From NCBI RefSeq assembly GCF_037975245.1, contig NC_092582.1:9263501-9327500 (forward strand): a DNA stretch of 64,000 bases, read 5' to 3'. The notes beneath the pieces were generated by a model that saw only the letters and a list, made by a program, of their open reading frames with translations, was not told the DNA's origin and did not search any database. Position 1 is the first letter of the stretch, and the number at the start of each line of letters is the position of its first letter. Shown one piece after another: positions 1-14,024 of this stretch. A program made the position numbers and the translations under genes. This DNA comes from Apostichopus japonicus (taxonomy: Eukaryota > Echinodermata > Holothuroidea > Aspidochirotida > Stichopodidae).

Positions 1-2519
1 ATTAGTCAGTCAAATTAGGTTACATTGAATCAACTGCTTCTCAAGTTAGGAGCAAGATATTTGAGATGGAGTTTTCAGTGAACAGTGTGGAATAATTTTC
101 TCTTTTAAGAAAAGTGTCGCTTTGTCGGCCACCAGACCGACGTCCCTTGAACTGATTAAAACAAACGATAAAAAAAACATAATGACGTTATAATTGTTAC
201 GCTGTGAATATCACCGGCTTGTTGTCTTCTGTCTCAGTCCTCGTGGGACCTCTCACCCCCCTACAGTACCCCTTTCTTTACTTACAGTACCCCTTTCTTT
301 ACTTGAGAATTTTAATGGTAAATGAACCGTAGAAGATAAAAACTACAGTTTGCATGTTCAACCATTCCAGCTTGAACATCAAACACTAATTGGTAGAATA
401 ACTATGTCATCCCTTAAAGTTTGAATTTCTGTGCCGTTGGGGTGCAAATTGTATCTATAATATTCCAAAATTTTCCCCCAAAAATTGTAAAAAGTAATAA
501 AGAAAAGTAGAAGTATGATGAAGATTAAGTTTGGTGTGAGTCAGAACGGTTGAATGTACAAAAGTGTAATGGTTTTAACATATGAACAAATTTCTCAAGG
601 TAAGGCCATACTTGTGTCTTTCTTTCTATAATATCCATTTATTCAGACAGATTAAGTTTTACTTTATAGGTGGCAGCTCTGTTCCTTGCATGCCCCCCCC
701 CTCCCCTCCCTCCCCCTTCTGTCAGTTTGCATGGCATTCCTTTACCTCAAGTGTTATTCACTGCTGTGGTTAGAACATTTTATTTCATTTAATAAATGGA
801 GAAAACATGATACTATAGAGGATAAAATACAGAGTGGTTGTTCCTCCCAGTAGTAGTTGTGGCACTTAGAATAGCAGCAGATAATAGCAGATTTAGTTAT
901 CATTATGGTCACAGAATGAATGTTGACTGTGTCTCCATAGCAATCCTGTTACCTATCTCTAACATTGGCGGTTGGTGTAGGACTTTTAAGCCATTGTACA
1001 AAACCTCATAGAAAATCATCCCAAAAATTTAAGTATTTCAACTGCTGGAAAACGTTTCTAAAGTGTATCAGTTTAATGATCTTCATAGTTTGTATAGAGA
1101 TTGATTAAACCTAGAACAATGAGAATGTCGGAAGAGTTGATGTCTATGCTTAGATCAATTCAGTGATTGTTAGAATTGTTTTCCCACAAAAGGAACTGGT
1201 GCCGAGATATTCTGTTGTGACAGTATTCTCATTTGTTATATCATATGAGCACTACTGTATCAAGAAGGGGTTTTTTTGTTTTTTTTTGCTGTGCTTTAAA
1301 TCTTAAAATCTAATCTTTCATTGCAACTTTGAAGTGAAAACTGTCTGTTTGATACAGTTTTGTCACATTTTATCATAAAGCAACCTGGAATATGTGATAA
1401 TTTTATTTAATAAATATAAATATAACATGTAAATAATAATATAAATAATAATATAAAATAATATAAAAATATTTAATGAATTTATGTTCCAAAGTAAGCA
1501 TCTTAGTCGATGAAAATTGTGATTATAAATAAGTATATCAAAATCAGATGGATAACATATTGAATACTGCCCAATTGCCTTTGCAATCTTACTCTTCATT
1601 CTTACACTCCCAATAATACACAAGGAATATTTTGTTCAACTGTAGATTTAAAGTCAAAATAAATAAAGACAAAAGTAAGCTGCCGTAATCACTTTGTAGG
1701 TTTAAAGTGATGCAAAGAATTGCTGTCTGTTGGTCCAAGTAGATTGATAAGAGATTTAGACTTGCTTGTTTTTATTTTAATTAATTTGCATATCCTTTGC
1801 ATGTCTATTTATAGAGTTATTGTAATTTGTCCCAAGTTTAGTATTTCCCATGCCTAAAACTGTCTGCTCTGGGTCAATTGCAAAGTTTTGAAAATAAACC
1901 TTTTTTTATTCAGCCAAGACAGGGCTCTACATTAATTCAGTATTTTTCTCCCCCCCCCCCCCCCCTGTTGTAATTGTGAATGTCAAAGAATTTAAAGAAC
2001 ATCTACTTTCCGGGGAAATCTCGAAAACTGAAATTTGTGGTCTAGGTTGATTAAAGGAGTCATTGTTTAATTGCTCACTATGGCAAACTGTCCAGAAAGC
2101 AACAGCGAAACGATAAACCCAGGAAAGGAATTACATATTAAACCATTTCCATTTAAATTTTTGATGAATATGTCCAAGTTCTAAGGTTTAGGATTTGCTC
2201 ATATATAGGTGTAGGACAGACTACTTTTGATGTGGATGGTGTAGGATTTGTAATCATTTTCAAATTATCATGTCAATCAATAACAAAATGACACAAAGAA
2301 TACTTGAAATCTCTTTTAAAATGGTGCTTCCTAACAGGAATTTCACTTACATTGGTTTCTTTCCCCCGCCCCATTCACCCCCTTGTTTCAAATTTGCAAG
2401 TTTCAAATTTGCAAGTTATCTCCTTTTTTTTTAACCTTTTTAAGTTTTGTTTCCCTCGCTTATTGGTAATGGTCTTTTAGACGTTTTTGCTTGTCTCATT
2501 TTATTCTCTGCATGCGCAG
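1..2519 (+). other. Intronic sequence of the first gene
   Basis: AT-rich sequence with homopolymer C and T runs (for example 1952-1965). I see no exon with usable splice sites and no open frame of note. It is probably intron upstream of the 2520-2579 exon. Confidence 0.5.
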
Positions 2520-5500
2520 TTATCCCATTCTAGTTCCCGGAGTTCTCTGTCAGAGGAAGTCAGTCACCTCACCAGCCAGGTATAATCAGATACTTTCTTG
2601 GCATGCTTCTCTCATTTTATTATTATTCTCTGTTTTTTTTTTTTAAATATATCATATGCACGTGGGACATTACCTCTGCTTGGCTTTATCTTCTCGCTAT
2701 CATGACATCAAATGATCTATTAGCCTATAAGCAAATTTTAACAAAGTAGGATTTTTTAGCGTGCTCTAGACCTGAAATTTAAACTTGGGCAGTCGGCCAG
2801 TTTTAAGGTCATGTATGGACTTCAATAAAGGTTACCATCATTCTTCCATCCCTCCTCCCCCCAACCGCCATTTCCCTCACCCCCTCCCACCCCCTCAACT
2901 GATTATCTGTCTTCCAATTCTTTGGAGTTCTATTCAAGGGTAAGGAGGGCCTGTTGTTCTGCATCTTCAAGGTTATCAGTATTACCCCCAAATATGCTAG
3001 AAAGTCAATAATGGTCACTCATTCTCGAATATTAATGAGCATCTTACTGCCACAGTAAACATACAGTAGTGTATCCACACAGTAATTGTTCGATGTTAGT
3101 CATCCTTCACGGATAGCAATAATTCGGAGGATCAGAGCCTCACGGAAAGTACTTTAAAAACAAAAATGAGTTATTTATTAGTGTGTTTAAATTGTGATGC
3201 TCCAAATTTTACACAATCTGTTTTGAACATTAGTGGTTGATACATTGCTTTATTGAAAGCATCCAATAGCTTGTGTGATATATGTGGTGTTAGACTATTG
3301 TGTCAAGGCCTTCTTACTGTACATATTAAGAAGAAGCAATTAGAAATCACATTTTTATCTCTGTAGTAAAATTTAGGTTAAATCATACACATTCAGTATA
3401 AACACCTCCTTTTTTCATTTAAGAACTTCATTTACATTTTAACACTTCATAATATGGACAGTGTGTTTTTGATTCGTCTCAGGTTTCCTATATACCATTC
3501 ATCGAAAGTATTTAATCACACAAATTATTGTTTTTAGGCTTTCCATCATTTCATGTGATATTGTTACTCAGCATCTGTGCAAATAATAATTGATTCGTAA
3601 GAAATACAGAGAGACTGATGGGATGCAAAACAATAATAAATAACCTGTTTCTCTCTCAAATTATGTTTCCTTGATTTGAAATTTGTTACAAAAGATGTAC
3701 TTATGTTTGCATCCAGGGAATTAATGTTGTGTTTGTCTCAAAGCTGTCGTTTTGATGGTTAGTAGTTGAGGATGTAAGTTTTCGTAAATGTAATGTACAT
3801 TTTTCCATGTTCGTGTTTGATGATTGACGATCTCAATTTGCTTGGTTATACCCAAGCTCGTTACAGTGATTGCCTATTATAAAGTTTAGACAGAATTATG
3901 CTCATCTTAATACAAGTCAGACTACTGTAGTTTGCAATGCTAGTCCACCAACAGTTATAAGCCTCATCAGTTTTATATGATATCAGACATTGAACGTACA
4001 AGTTAAAAGCTGAATCAGGAGTTTAAGACAACTTTTGACAGGTGAGAGGGAAAAACAATAGCAATTTTAAAACAATGTAAAGCTGTTATTTTTCTATTCA
4101 TGCTGTATATGAGATGAGCAAGCAGCATGCAACAAATTTATTGTTAATTAATATTTATGATCCCCCACTAAAACCAAAGAGAAAACGAATGCAAATGGAA
4201 TTTGAATCTAGTTAATGACCAACTGTATCTCTCTCTGAGGACCCATTCCTCTCCCCTCCTTCCCCTCCTCTATGTCACTCTGCTAATACTATGCAACTTA
4301 CCAAATAATCATACAAAGCCATTGACCCCTTGATGTCGACCCCCCCCCCCCTGCTGTCTAAGACCACTGTTGGTGTAAACATAGCATATTAAATTCCATG
4401 AATTTTACTTGTATTAAATTTAGCATACTTGGAATAAAAAAAAGCAGCTCAAATTCTGTTTGTTACAACAAGTCTTGACTTTCTGTTTTGCAAGAATAAA
4501 TTATTAACGGATATGTGTGTTAGCATCCAAGCCTGCATTGCCATAAGTAGTATGTACTAACACTGGCAAGTGAAAGTTAAATGATTTGGGGAAAACCTAA
4601 TCTGAAACAAACAGCAAAATTTTGCTACCACATATTTGTATTTATTTGCTTTATGGTACTTCTTTAAATAAATGGGATCATCAAGTAGGAGAGATGTATC
4701 GCAAAGCCGACTCATTTACAAAATAATTTTATCAACAGTCTGCAATTGATACTTTTATTATTTTAACTATGCTTGCTTTTAAACTTCCACCAGCCCTGAC
4801 TTTATTTTTGACAAAGACATATTTTGAAAGTTTCTTCTCCAGGTCGGCTTGTCCTTTAAAAGTCCCACAATGATTGCTTTCCTTTTCTAATACATAAAAT
4901 TTGTGGGGAAGAAAGAGATTTTAACCAAAAATAGCTATTTGCTTGCTTATTAGCTGCCAAGAATTGCCCTACCGTTTTTTTTTCTGCAATTTGCAATTAA
5001 TACTCAAACTCAATGAATGGGTATTCTTAGTAATTAGAATAGAAATTTGTGCCTAGATAACAACTTATTCAGATTTTATTTAAATTTTTTGATTTGTATC
5101 GATCTGTATTTAAAGTGTAATATTTATGAATATTTCAATCTCTCTTTTCTTTCAAAACAGCAAAACCCTTAGTTTGGCAAAATAACCTGTTTATCTTACA
5201 TTCAGTTTCTCTTCATTTTGTAATCTACTAATATTTCAAGCTGCTAACGTTGATTTAATTAAAAAAAAGTGTTGTTTTGGTTAGAAAGTTTGTTGAGATA
5301 AAATCATGTGAACATTGACAAAATCATCTATGTAATTGGAACATAAAGTTTAAAAATATCACATAGTCATATTTTGTCATGGACTGAGCTATCCAGATTT
5401 GCCCATATTAAAGTGCAAGGTTTTCAAGAGAGGGTGGGGTATTCATTTTAGGAAATGTTGCATTCATAGTTCGTCACATTTCATTTGTAGCCATGTGGTA

Positions 5501-6422
5501 GCTTCAGCTCTTCAAAATTAATTTTGTTTCAGTGTTTTAGTATAAAATATCAGGTCGATGTTTACAATCCTGTTCTAGCCAAATAGTTTCTCCATTTTTA
5601 ATTTTCCAAAGAGTTTTACTTCTTCATTTACATTGATACATTTATATTTGAAATTTTAATGAGTTAAAAATGAGTTGAAAATCTAGAACAATGAGAAAAC
5701 TTCCAGCCTCCACCAGCTTCCAACCTGGGGCCTCCCGCTTCATATGCGGACATGCTAACCAATTAGGCTCTGCACAGTGTTTGTATGTCCAGAAGTTTCG
5801 AAACCAGTAAGGAAGATCGTAATTCCACTGTAGACTTTTCCCACTTGTATGGAACTATGCTATTTTTGTGTTAGCGACATATTTTGCCTTACTCTAGAGA
5901 TCCATCATGATGCTAACCAACTCAAAATCATTTGTGATACTAAGGCTGCATCTGGCAAGAGATTCGTTGATACAATATATATATATATATATATGTAGAA
6001 ATTATATATGTGTTGTTGTTGTTGTTGTTGTCAGCTCACACATTACAGGTTAGGATTCACATCATCATGATTTCGAAAGTAGGTTGCATTTTACTATGCA
6101 CACAGACCAGACATCGACGTTAGGCACCTCCTCTGATTTGAAGCCATAACATATTTGGTTATTAATATGTAGCATTGTGATAAATATCATAAATGGACCA
6201 TACATAACTTCTTACTCTTTCGTTCTTTCTTTCAAATAGAGTATAAAAGAAGCACCACAGACGAGTACCGCACCATCAGCTACTGCAGCAGCAGCACCAC
6301 CTCCTCTCGGTGCACCACTCATGTTTAACCCCTCTCAGATGGCGCAACCTGCCAGCTTTCCTGCTCCGGGCGGCACCAACAAACCTTCAAGATACGGAGC
6401 CAGGAGGCAATATCCTAGGTGA
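2520..6422 (+). CDS. C-terminal two exons of a Sec16-like protein (partial gene)
   Basis: Two coding exons can be joined. Exon 2520-2579 follows a GCGCAG acceptor and ends at a CAG|GTATAA donor; it encodes 20 residues rich in serine (SSSRSSLSEEVSHLTSQ). The last exon, 6240-6422, follows AAATAG and encodes 60 residues plus a TGA stop: an alanine/proline-rich stretch, then MFNPSQMAQPASFPAP and a basic end (RYGARRQYPR). Both junctions are phase 0. The 3.7-kb intron between them holds microsatellites and a tRNA-like fragment. A serine-rich segment before a proline-rich tail with an FNP(S/A)Q motif resembles the C-terminus of Sec16, the ER exit-site scaffold for COPII vesicles. This is a family impression from a short, low-complexity tail, not a domain match. 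Earlier exons lie to the left of the window. Confidence 0.5.
5707..5775 (-). repeat. tRNA-like fragment (SINE head or tRNA pseudogene)
   Basis: On the minus strand the sequence has an A-box-like TTGGTTAGCATGTCCG, an anticodon-arm-like stem (CCGC/GCGG around a 7-base loop beginning A-T), and a degenerate B box (GGTTGGAAGC). Part of the acceptor stem is missing, so it is not a working tRNA gene. It lies in the last intron of the first gene. Confidence 0.45.
5975..6031. repeat. Microsatellites (TA)n and (GTT)n
   Basis: A run of alternating TA near 5975-5995 is followed shortly by a GTT trinucleotide run at about 6012-6030. Both lie inside the last intron of the first gene. Confidence 0.8.
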
Positions 6423-6651
6423 TACGTGGAAACAACAGACTCAGATGTGACACAGAACTATTAAAGTATCTCTCTGGATCACCCAGCTTTACACTCTTGG
6501 AAGGAAATTGTTTCAGAGATTGTGATGGTCTTTAACTGAGAGACAAGAATGGATGTGTATTAAAAAGCAAGTTGTGCCTGTTTCAGTTTGTGATACTCCT
6601 TAGCTTCAATGTTTGTCCTGTTCATCAGCTGTAATACTGTTTATTTCCTGG

Positions 6652-6657
6652 AATAAA
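6652..6657 (+). terminator. Polyadenylation signal AATAAA of the first gene
   Basis: AATAAA lies 230 bases after the TGA stop at 6420-6422, followed by a T/C-rich stretch. This fits the 3' end of a short 3' UTR. Confidence 0.55.
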
Positions 6658-6659
6658 GG

Positions 6660-9600
6660 AGGTTTGTTCTCTCCTCCACACGCAAGCTCTATATTTCATG
6701 CTTCATCACTGCTATGTCTTTGTAATTTATCCCATAAGATTATATGATTTTTAATATCATACTTATGGTTAATTTATGAAGCACATGTTGCGTTTTTCTT
6801 TATTCGGGGGGGTTTGTCTGATAAAGGAATATGTTACTAATTTAAGAAATGAGGAATGTTGTTAACTTTACTCATTATGATGCATCTCACTCATGAACCC
6901 AAAAAAAAAATACAGCGATGCCATCTGATGTAAAATTGAGAGTTTCGAAAGTTATCGGTTAAACCTTTCTACAAAGTAATATAGCCTGAATCGAAGAAGC
7001 GTTTGACAGCCCATTGATTTAAGAGTGAAGTCTGATTGATTTCATACAGCATTGCATGTTACAATTGACAATATAGTTTATGTCACATGGATTACAGGAA
7101 TGACAGAGAAAAGTTTGCATATAGTGTATCTAATGTTATACTGGAATGCAGAGTGTTAAATAGCCACACTTGTAGATCACATCGGTGGCTAACAATTCTG
7201 CAGCATGTCAACACAATTTATCAAGTTTAGTTTCCATAAGAAAGAAAAATATTTGTTAATTTTATCACATCACTAATTTGTTTTTTTTTTTCCTTTTCAA
7301 TCTAGCTACAAGAAGTGACATTAATTTAACATCTTAAATTTCTAAGTGTTACATTTTGTAATGCACTTTAAATACAAGGATACTAAGGTTGTTTCTGATC
7401 CTAAAGTGATGACTTCATTTGACCAAACATGATACAGCCTTCATCTAAAACATTGTTGCATTTCTTGTTAACTTCCAAGTTTTAAAACATTTCTTGAAAA
7501 AGAGGATCATCATAAGGAAGGATTTAGTAAATGCATTCGATCGGATGGTATTTGTTAGAAAGAGGGCAATCTTTTTTTGGTGGGGTAAGGGGCGGTCTGT
7601 CGTTCTCAGCAGATCAAATTAAATATCGGTATAATTTTTGCTCTATAGTCAAGTAGTAAAGCTTGGTAATGATAGAAACAGAATGTGAAGAGAGAAATGA
7701 TGTATTTAAAAGTCATGTGCAATTTTATTTCTAACAGGGAACGGAATGAACTCGTTCCCTTATATTCAAGGTTTGAGATAGTAGTTTGAAGTGGTGAGTA
7801 GATTTGCAGAAATTCATTTTTTGTTATTATAGTTATTATTTCTGGTAGGTGACGAATAACTGTAACGGATTGGAAACTTTGTCAAAGAAAATATTACGGT
7901 ATCATATTGTCAATATCTCTTGATCTTTGCTTTTTTTCCTTTTTTTTCCTCAATTTTTCCCCCCATTTCTTATGCAAAACTGATTCACCTTATTGATTCT
8001 GTTTTGTTAATGTTTGGATCGAGCAAATAATTCAACTCAGATTTTTTTGTTTTTCTGTTAAATAGTTTCATCCAATATTAAGCTCATTCTTTGAAAATTA
8101 TGATCACTTTGTTTTTTGTTTTTTGGTTGGAAGAGGATTAGGTTAATTGACTTGTCTTTAAAAAGGGTGTAAAATTGTTATAACTTAATCTGAAGTTCTC
8201 TTACCTTTATTGAAATTTATTATTCAAATATATCGAACAGACCTTTTTGAAGACTTTTCTTCACTGTGCTTATTAGAGAAGCTGTTAATCTACATTGACT
8301 TTATATGTACATATTCACATTAGTCACTCTTCTCTACAGCCCATTGGGACCACATTTTAACAGGAACAAAACAAAATTGAATAACAAAAAAAGAATAGAT
8401 GTTGAAATAACTGATGAAGTCATTTTTTGGCCAAATTCAGTGTATAAAATATTTCCCTCATCAAAAAATTGTAGATTTTTTTAAATTAAACAAAATGTCC
8501 TGCTTGAAGGATATAGTTGGTCTTTGTTATGATAATGATAAAGTATTTTGTGTTTACATATACATAGTTATTTCTTTATCAGAGAGCAAGTGAAATATAA
8601 ATGTCAGGGTTAGTCTAAAACAGAATGAAATGGTTGATTTCACCTCTCCGATGACACAAGTTATTTGTCAGCATTATTTCCAGATAAAATGTAACAATTA
8701 GAGACATTAGCTTCCTTTTGTTTCAATTCTTCAACTTTTCCTTGAGCATAAGAAAGTTAACGGTTGCAAGTAATGTCCCAAGTTTTTCTCTAGTTTTTAT
8801 ATATTTTGCCAAATTTTTGGTAGTTGAAGCACAGCTTATGTCCCTGTTTGATTCTTCCACGATGGTGTGAACATGTTAGCTTGATTCTTTAAAGCTGGGT
8901 CACACCATCCTTGCTTTGAGTTATTCATTTTTAAAATTTCTAAGTCATCAATCATTTGTGTCTTATATTCTCTGGTAGGTTTTTAATGATCGTGCCAATT
9001 CAGCAGTGGTCAATACTAGAAATCTTGTCTGTAGTGTTACAGTAAATATTCTTATACCAATATAAGGTCACTTGACTGTCTGGTTTACATCTTCAAACAT
9101 CAATCAATTTTTGTGTTATACACTTTGGTAGGTTTTAATGATCAGAAAAAAAATAATAATAATTTAATAGAGTTTGATATTTAGTGTAAGTCAGAGATAA
9201 CAGGAATCAGTAAATAATACATTTTTGAATATTTCTCTGAATATGAAATTAATGTAAAACTCTGATGTTTAGGGATTTTTCTTGTAACTATCATTGTGAA
9301 TAACACCAATATAAGGTGAGAAATAATATAGCCTATGATGTCTGAGTTCTATGTAATAAATGGGTATTGGACATTACAATTCATGGTGTGTTGTAATGTA
9401 TGCGACCAAAGTACTTCATTCATCAATATCATGTAGCAGCAGTTGGTTTGAACATAAAATACAGTAAAAGTCTCTGAGATGGAAACTATCTTTAACTAAA
9501 CGTACCAAACACTTTTTTAACTGTCACACTTGAACAGAATTAATCCTCTCATTGGAGGATAACTTCTTGTTAATGAATGTTGTATAAAAGAAGAAAACTG

Positions 9601-11200
9601 GTTAATGCTATAAAAAAATATATAAAAATGAAAAGTTGAACTGAAGCTGCCATTTAAGTAGTTGTCAGAATCCTACTTTTGCAGTTTGAAAGAATTGTAA
9701 TTTCATGCAACGTTAAGAATGATTTTTTGATAGATTGAAACAAGGTACTTAAAGTAAACATCAAAACTATGCTTATTTGCATAGTTATGTACCCTTTTAT
9801 TAAAAGGAAAAAGTGTTCTCTGTGTTTCCGTTGGAAATTACCAACTATAATAAATAGAAGGCACAACAATTTCTTGTTACTCCCATAATCTCAAAGTTAT
9901 GAAATATATTCACTTTAACTCATAGGCTTGAGATTCTCTGAAAGACAAACAAAAAGAGCTCCTTCGACTTTTGACTTTTTCTATAAAAAGAAAATTATCC
10001 AATATTTGGAAAAAACTTGGTATTACTATTCTCTGCCTGGAGCACATTTTCAAGGATGAAGAAGAGACAAAAACCAAAAAAACATCAAGTTAGATCTAAA
10101 ATGCTTGTTATTCTATCTATGAAAATGTAATGTTTTTCCTAATATTTAACAGATTATATGAGTTGAAACCCAGATACCTACTTCATCAATTTGCCTGCTA
10201 TCCAATTAATTTTGCTTCCAATGTTTTTTTGATCCTGCACTTTTCGATGGAAAATATTTCCATAATTACCATGGTATATGTCATATTGATTTTATTGTCC
10301 CCTCTGTATTAAATTACCGTGAATATTTTTCGAAAATAAATGAAAGATTATTTTAATACCTCGCCACTTTCCATGGAGCTTGTAGGCCTTGTAGTAAGTA
10401 ATGTAAATTATTTCACTCCTGGAATTTTTAGTAACATGAATACCGAATTCTCGTAGACTCGGGAGCATCAAGTTCAAGGTTTAATAGAAATTTGAACCTT
10501 TATCGAAATAATGGTGATGAACTACGGTACTACTACAATATTAAATATTTAATTTTGGGTGATGATTAAGGTAACTCAATTGCAATCAATAAGGTAACAG
10601 ACTAAAATATAGAGAACTATTCTTTGTAAAATAATTTAAATGGTGGATGGAGAGAACAAGAAAGAGAGAGTGACAAAAGATAAACAAAGACATGGGTCTT
10701 GTCTCTGTTGAATAAAAGAAAGTTTGAATTTAACTTAATTTCTTGTGTTCTTTATTTTCTTAATCTACTTCTTTGTCTTATTTTCTAATAAGTGATATAG
10801 TGAACTGCCAAACTTAAGTAATATAAATCGTCATTGAAAATTTTCATTAGACCAAAGTATAATTGTTGCTTTTTCCTATACTTTCATTAGAGAGGTTAAT
10901 AATAGATTAGGTATCATTACTAAACTAGAGACGCATTATGTATGGTAGCTTCATACGGACATGTTCGAAAAGTCCATATTTCGACTAAGAAAATCTAAGT
11001 TTGATATGATATCCACAAATATTTCGAGATGCAACATTAAATATTTGTCTCTAGGAAACCACAGTACCGATTTCCGTTGCTACTGCGTTTGGCATTAGAT
11101 TGAATTGATGTTAGTGTATTCTGAATCCTTCATCGTTCTTTGTTTTGTTTGTTATTCTTTTTTCTTCGTATTTTGACATTTTTGCATTTCAAGTGGTCAC
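6660..11200. other. Intergenic region, no gene seen
   Basis: AT-rich sequence between the polyadenylation signal of the first gene and the 5' end of the SAM-RING gene. Open frames here are short, lack recognisable motifs and have no convincing splice context. No RNA gene was recognised. Confidence 0.6.
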
Positions 11201-11835
11201 CCTGGCACTAACCTGCATCGGTATAGTCCCTAATCAATTCAGTCAGCGCGCTCGTCCTCTGAGCTAGCGGAAGAGAAGTGTCCCCCTATTGCTTACACCC
11301 TGTGTGCCTAAAAGTCACACACATTCCTGCCATATTCAACATACCAGGGGTCCCTGGTCAGAATGTTGCGTTTCGTTATCGTACACAGCAACGTTTCGTG
11401 AGGTATTATCGGTAACTGTTAGTGTTAGACTCAACTGTAAATATCGTACACGTTCAGTGATGTCATGTTCGTCAGAGTAGGATGAACTCTTCTGATCTAA
11501 TTTCTGTCTGTCGACAAATAGAATTATTAGAAGACGTGTGGAGAGTACATAAAAGCGTAACGTTAGGCTACTTTATATTTGTTTGACTGCATCCTAACGT
11601 TAGTAACAAAACAGTTAGACAATCAGCCGCTAGGTTGTAGGCTATACGGATTTTCATCAGAATCTCAGATAATAACACTATATCAGAGAGAATTTTGATA
11701 TAAGTTAGTTCATCATAACTTTCACTTCAACGCTTTTCAAGAAATTGTAAAGAATTGTAATGTAAGCCATGGACTGTGACTTTGTCAGTGAAGATGTAAT
11801 CAGAAGTGGAACTGTTGTTACTGAATGTTAGACAG
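11200..11835 (+). promoter_or_regulatory. Probable promoter/5' UTR exon of the SAM-RING gene, with a 20-codon upstream ORF
   Basis: This block contains many more CpG steps than its surroundings (for example CAGCGCGCTCGTCC near 11245). It ends at a good donor, ACAG|GTGAGA, at 11835/11836. The next exon begins after CTCTCCAG at 13974 and carries the first in-frame ATG of the long protein at 14025, so this exon is most simply a noncoding first exon. A short upstream ORF (ATG 11769, TAG 11829-11831, 20 codons) ends four bases before the donor and could damp translation. The transcription start was not located; the left edge is approximate. Confidence 0.45.
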
Positions 11836-13399
11836 GTGAGAAAGTTCTTAAGGCATGCTTAAGATGTGTGGTTTTCTAAGTTATAGTATTTTAAAAATAA
11901 TAACTCAAATGCCTCATCACAGCTTAGGCCTATGTAATTCATTCTTAGTTCAACTTTGCCAGTTTTAACCAAGAGTTAAATTAAGAGCTCAGTAGCAATA
12001 CACTCCCATGCTTATATGCAGTATAACTAAATGTCCATTTTGGCATCTGAAGTTTGTCCATAGTTTTTTGGTCCATGATAAGTACATGTGTTTTAGTCTA
12101 TACTTGCAGTTGATTCTTTCTTTGCTTAGTCTCCTTGATTACCTTACTATATATTCATTTAATCAAAATTTTAAGTGATAGATTTGCTCAGTTCCAATAA
12201 TATGGGCTAGAAAATCATTTCTTATTTATCTTGATAACACAAGCTGGGATCCTGAATTTTCCACTTTTATTTTGTCATTGTTTATTTAATGAAAAGTAAA
12301 CTTTAATCAGTAAGTTGCATCATGACCACCATTTGAAAATTAATTAGTTGATGTACTTTGGTCCCCTTAATCATGTTACTTGAATATCACACATACTGTT
12401 ACTCCCAAAATTGCTCTCCAAGTTCAACTGAGTGTGAATATGTTATAGTCTTCTTCAGATTTTAATGTAAGGCAAGCACTGTAACAAGACCAGTATCATT
12501 GTCCTGTGTACATAGTAATAGCAAGACAGCCTATATGGTTAATTAGTTTCAGTAATAAAATCATTTTAATCAAGCAGGGACCTCATTTTTTATATATGAA
12601 ATTTCCCAAGTAGACTAAAAGCAGTAAAATCACAAGAAAGAGCTGATATCTGTGCGTAAAGAAGATGACACAAATTTATCCATCCTCTTTAGCTAAATAT
12701 GGCTGAATTGTTTGTGAAGAACAACTGCATCCAAACAGCTTAGAAAAATCTTGCTTTCTTTGGGAGGTACCCTGGTTTAAAAGTTTTGTCTGGGAGCCTT
12801 TTTTTTAATCTGTGATGTCATACTGCTACTTCAATCTTAAACTTTTTACTTTGTCTCTTCTTTCTTCATTTTTCCATGGTAAAATATTAACACTGTTGGC
12901 TTTAAGACAACTGTCATCATTTGGTCATGTAAAGAATTTCAATATTTTAGATTCAGCTTTGGCAGAAACTAAACATTGTAATTTATAAGTAAAGAAAAAC
13001 ATAAGAAAACTGAATAAGATGTGGCTCAATGATGTTCTACTTAGACTTGATCAAGTCTTCAGCCTAGTTTGTGAAGGAGCACTAAATATGTGTGATATCT
13101 CCCAAATGCAATTAGATTTTTCTGCTGTTTGGGAAAATTAATTGTTCTGAATGAATTGATCCCTATCACATAAAACAATATATGATGGTAGCTGGCTTTG
13201 TGTCTCCGTTAATGAAAAAAGAAATTATTCTTGCCCTCTGCAAAAAATTCATGCAATCCAAAACCTAGTCCATACATGTCCAACAGCAAATCTTGCTGTT
13301 AAGAAGTAATTTCGTAAAGTCACAAGAGAGTCACAAATCCTATTTTGGCATCGTGAAATTATTTGGTCATGTAGCAAAATCACAGAAGAAATTTAATCC

Positions 13400-13765
13400 T
13401 TTGTGTTTTTAATTATTACATGTTTCAATCAATCAGTGAAAGATTAACTGATAAAAAATTCAATTAATCAAATAATTTATATCTATGCTTTGATGATACA
13501 ATATTTATATAATAATATTTCTGATAACAAACTTAGAAGCCCTCAAATTGGATATATTCCAGCACTGCCCTATATGATCAGACACTGATTGGGAGCTAGA
13601 CAAAAAGTCCACAAATCTAGTCAGTATTTATGTCTCTATGCTATGTTTGAGGTAACATTAATAATCAATTTATCAAATTAATCAATAATTAAAAATCAAT
13701 CAATCAATAATTAAAAAATAATCAACAATCAAATTAATAATCATTAGTAATCAATAATCATAGTT
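13400..13765. repeat. AT-rich simple repeats (AATCAATCA-type)
   Basis: Imperfect runs of ATCAATCA and AATAATCA, densest at 13660-13760, just upstream of the first coding exon of the SAM-RING gene. Confidence 0.6.
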
Positions 13766-14024
13766 TCTCACAGGATTACTTGTGTGTTTTTCTGTTAGCT
13801 TAACACACATTCTTCAAAAATTACATTTTCCCTTGTGCCATATTATTTGTTGATAAATGGCATTTATGGGATTGTTTGATTACCTTCCACTGTACACCTA
13901 AACCGAGTAATTATCAAAATGACTTATTATCGTTATTGGGGGGGAAATATTTCCATCTTTTTTTTCTCTCCAGGACTGATTTATTGAGAGGAAAGTTTGA
14001 ATCCTTACATGGTGGTTAAGAATT

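Noticed and set aside
11289-11480. Open frame in the CpG-rich first exon
   Set aside because: No ATG start at its 5' end and it does not join in frame to the coding exon at 14025.
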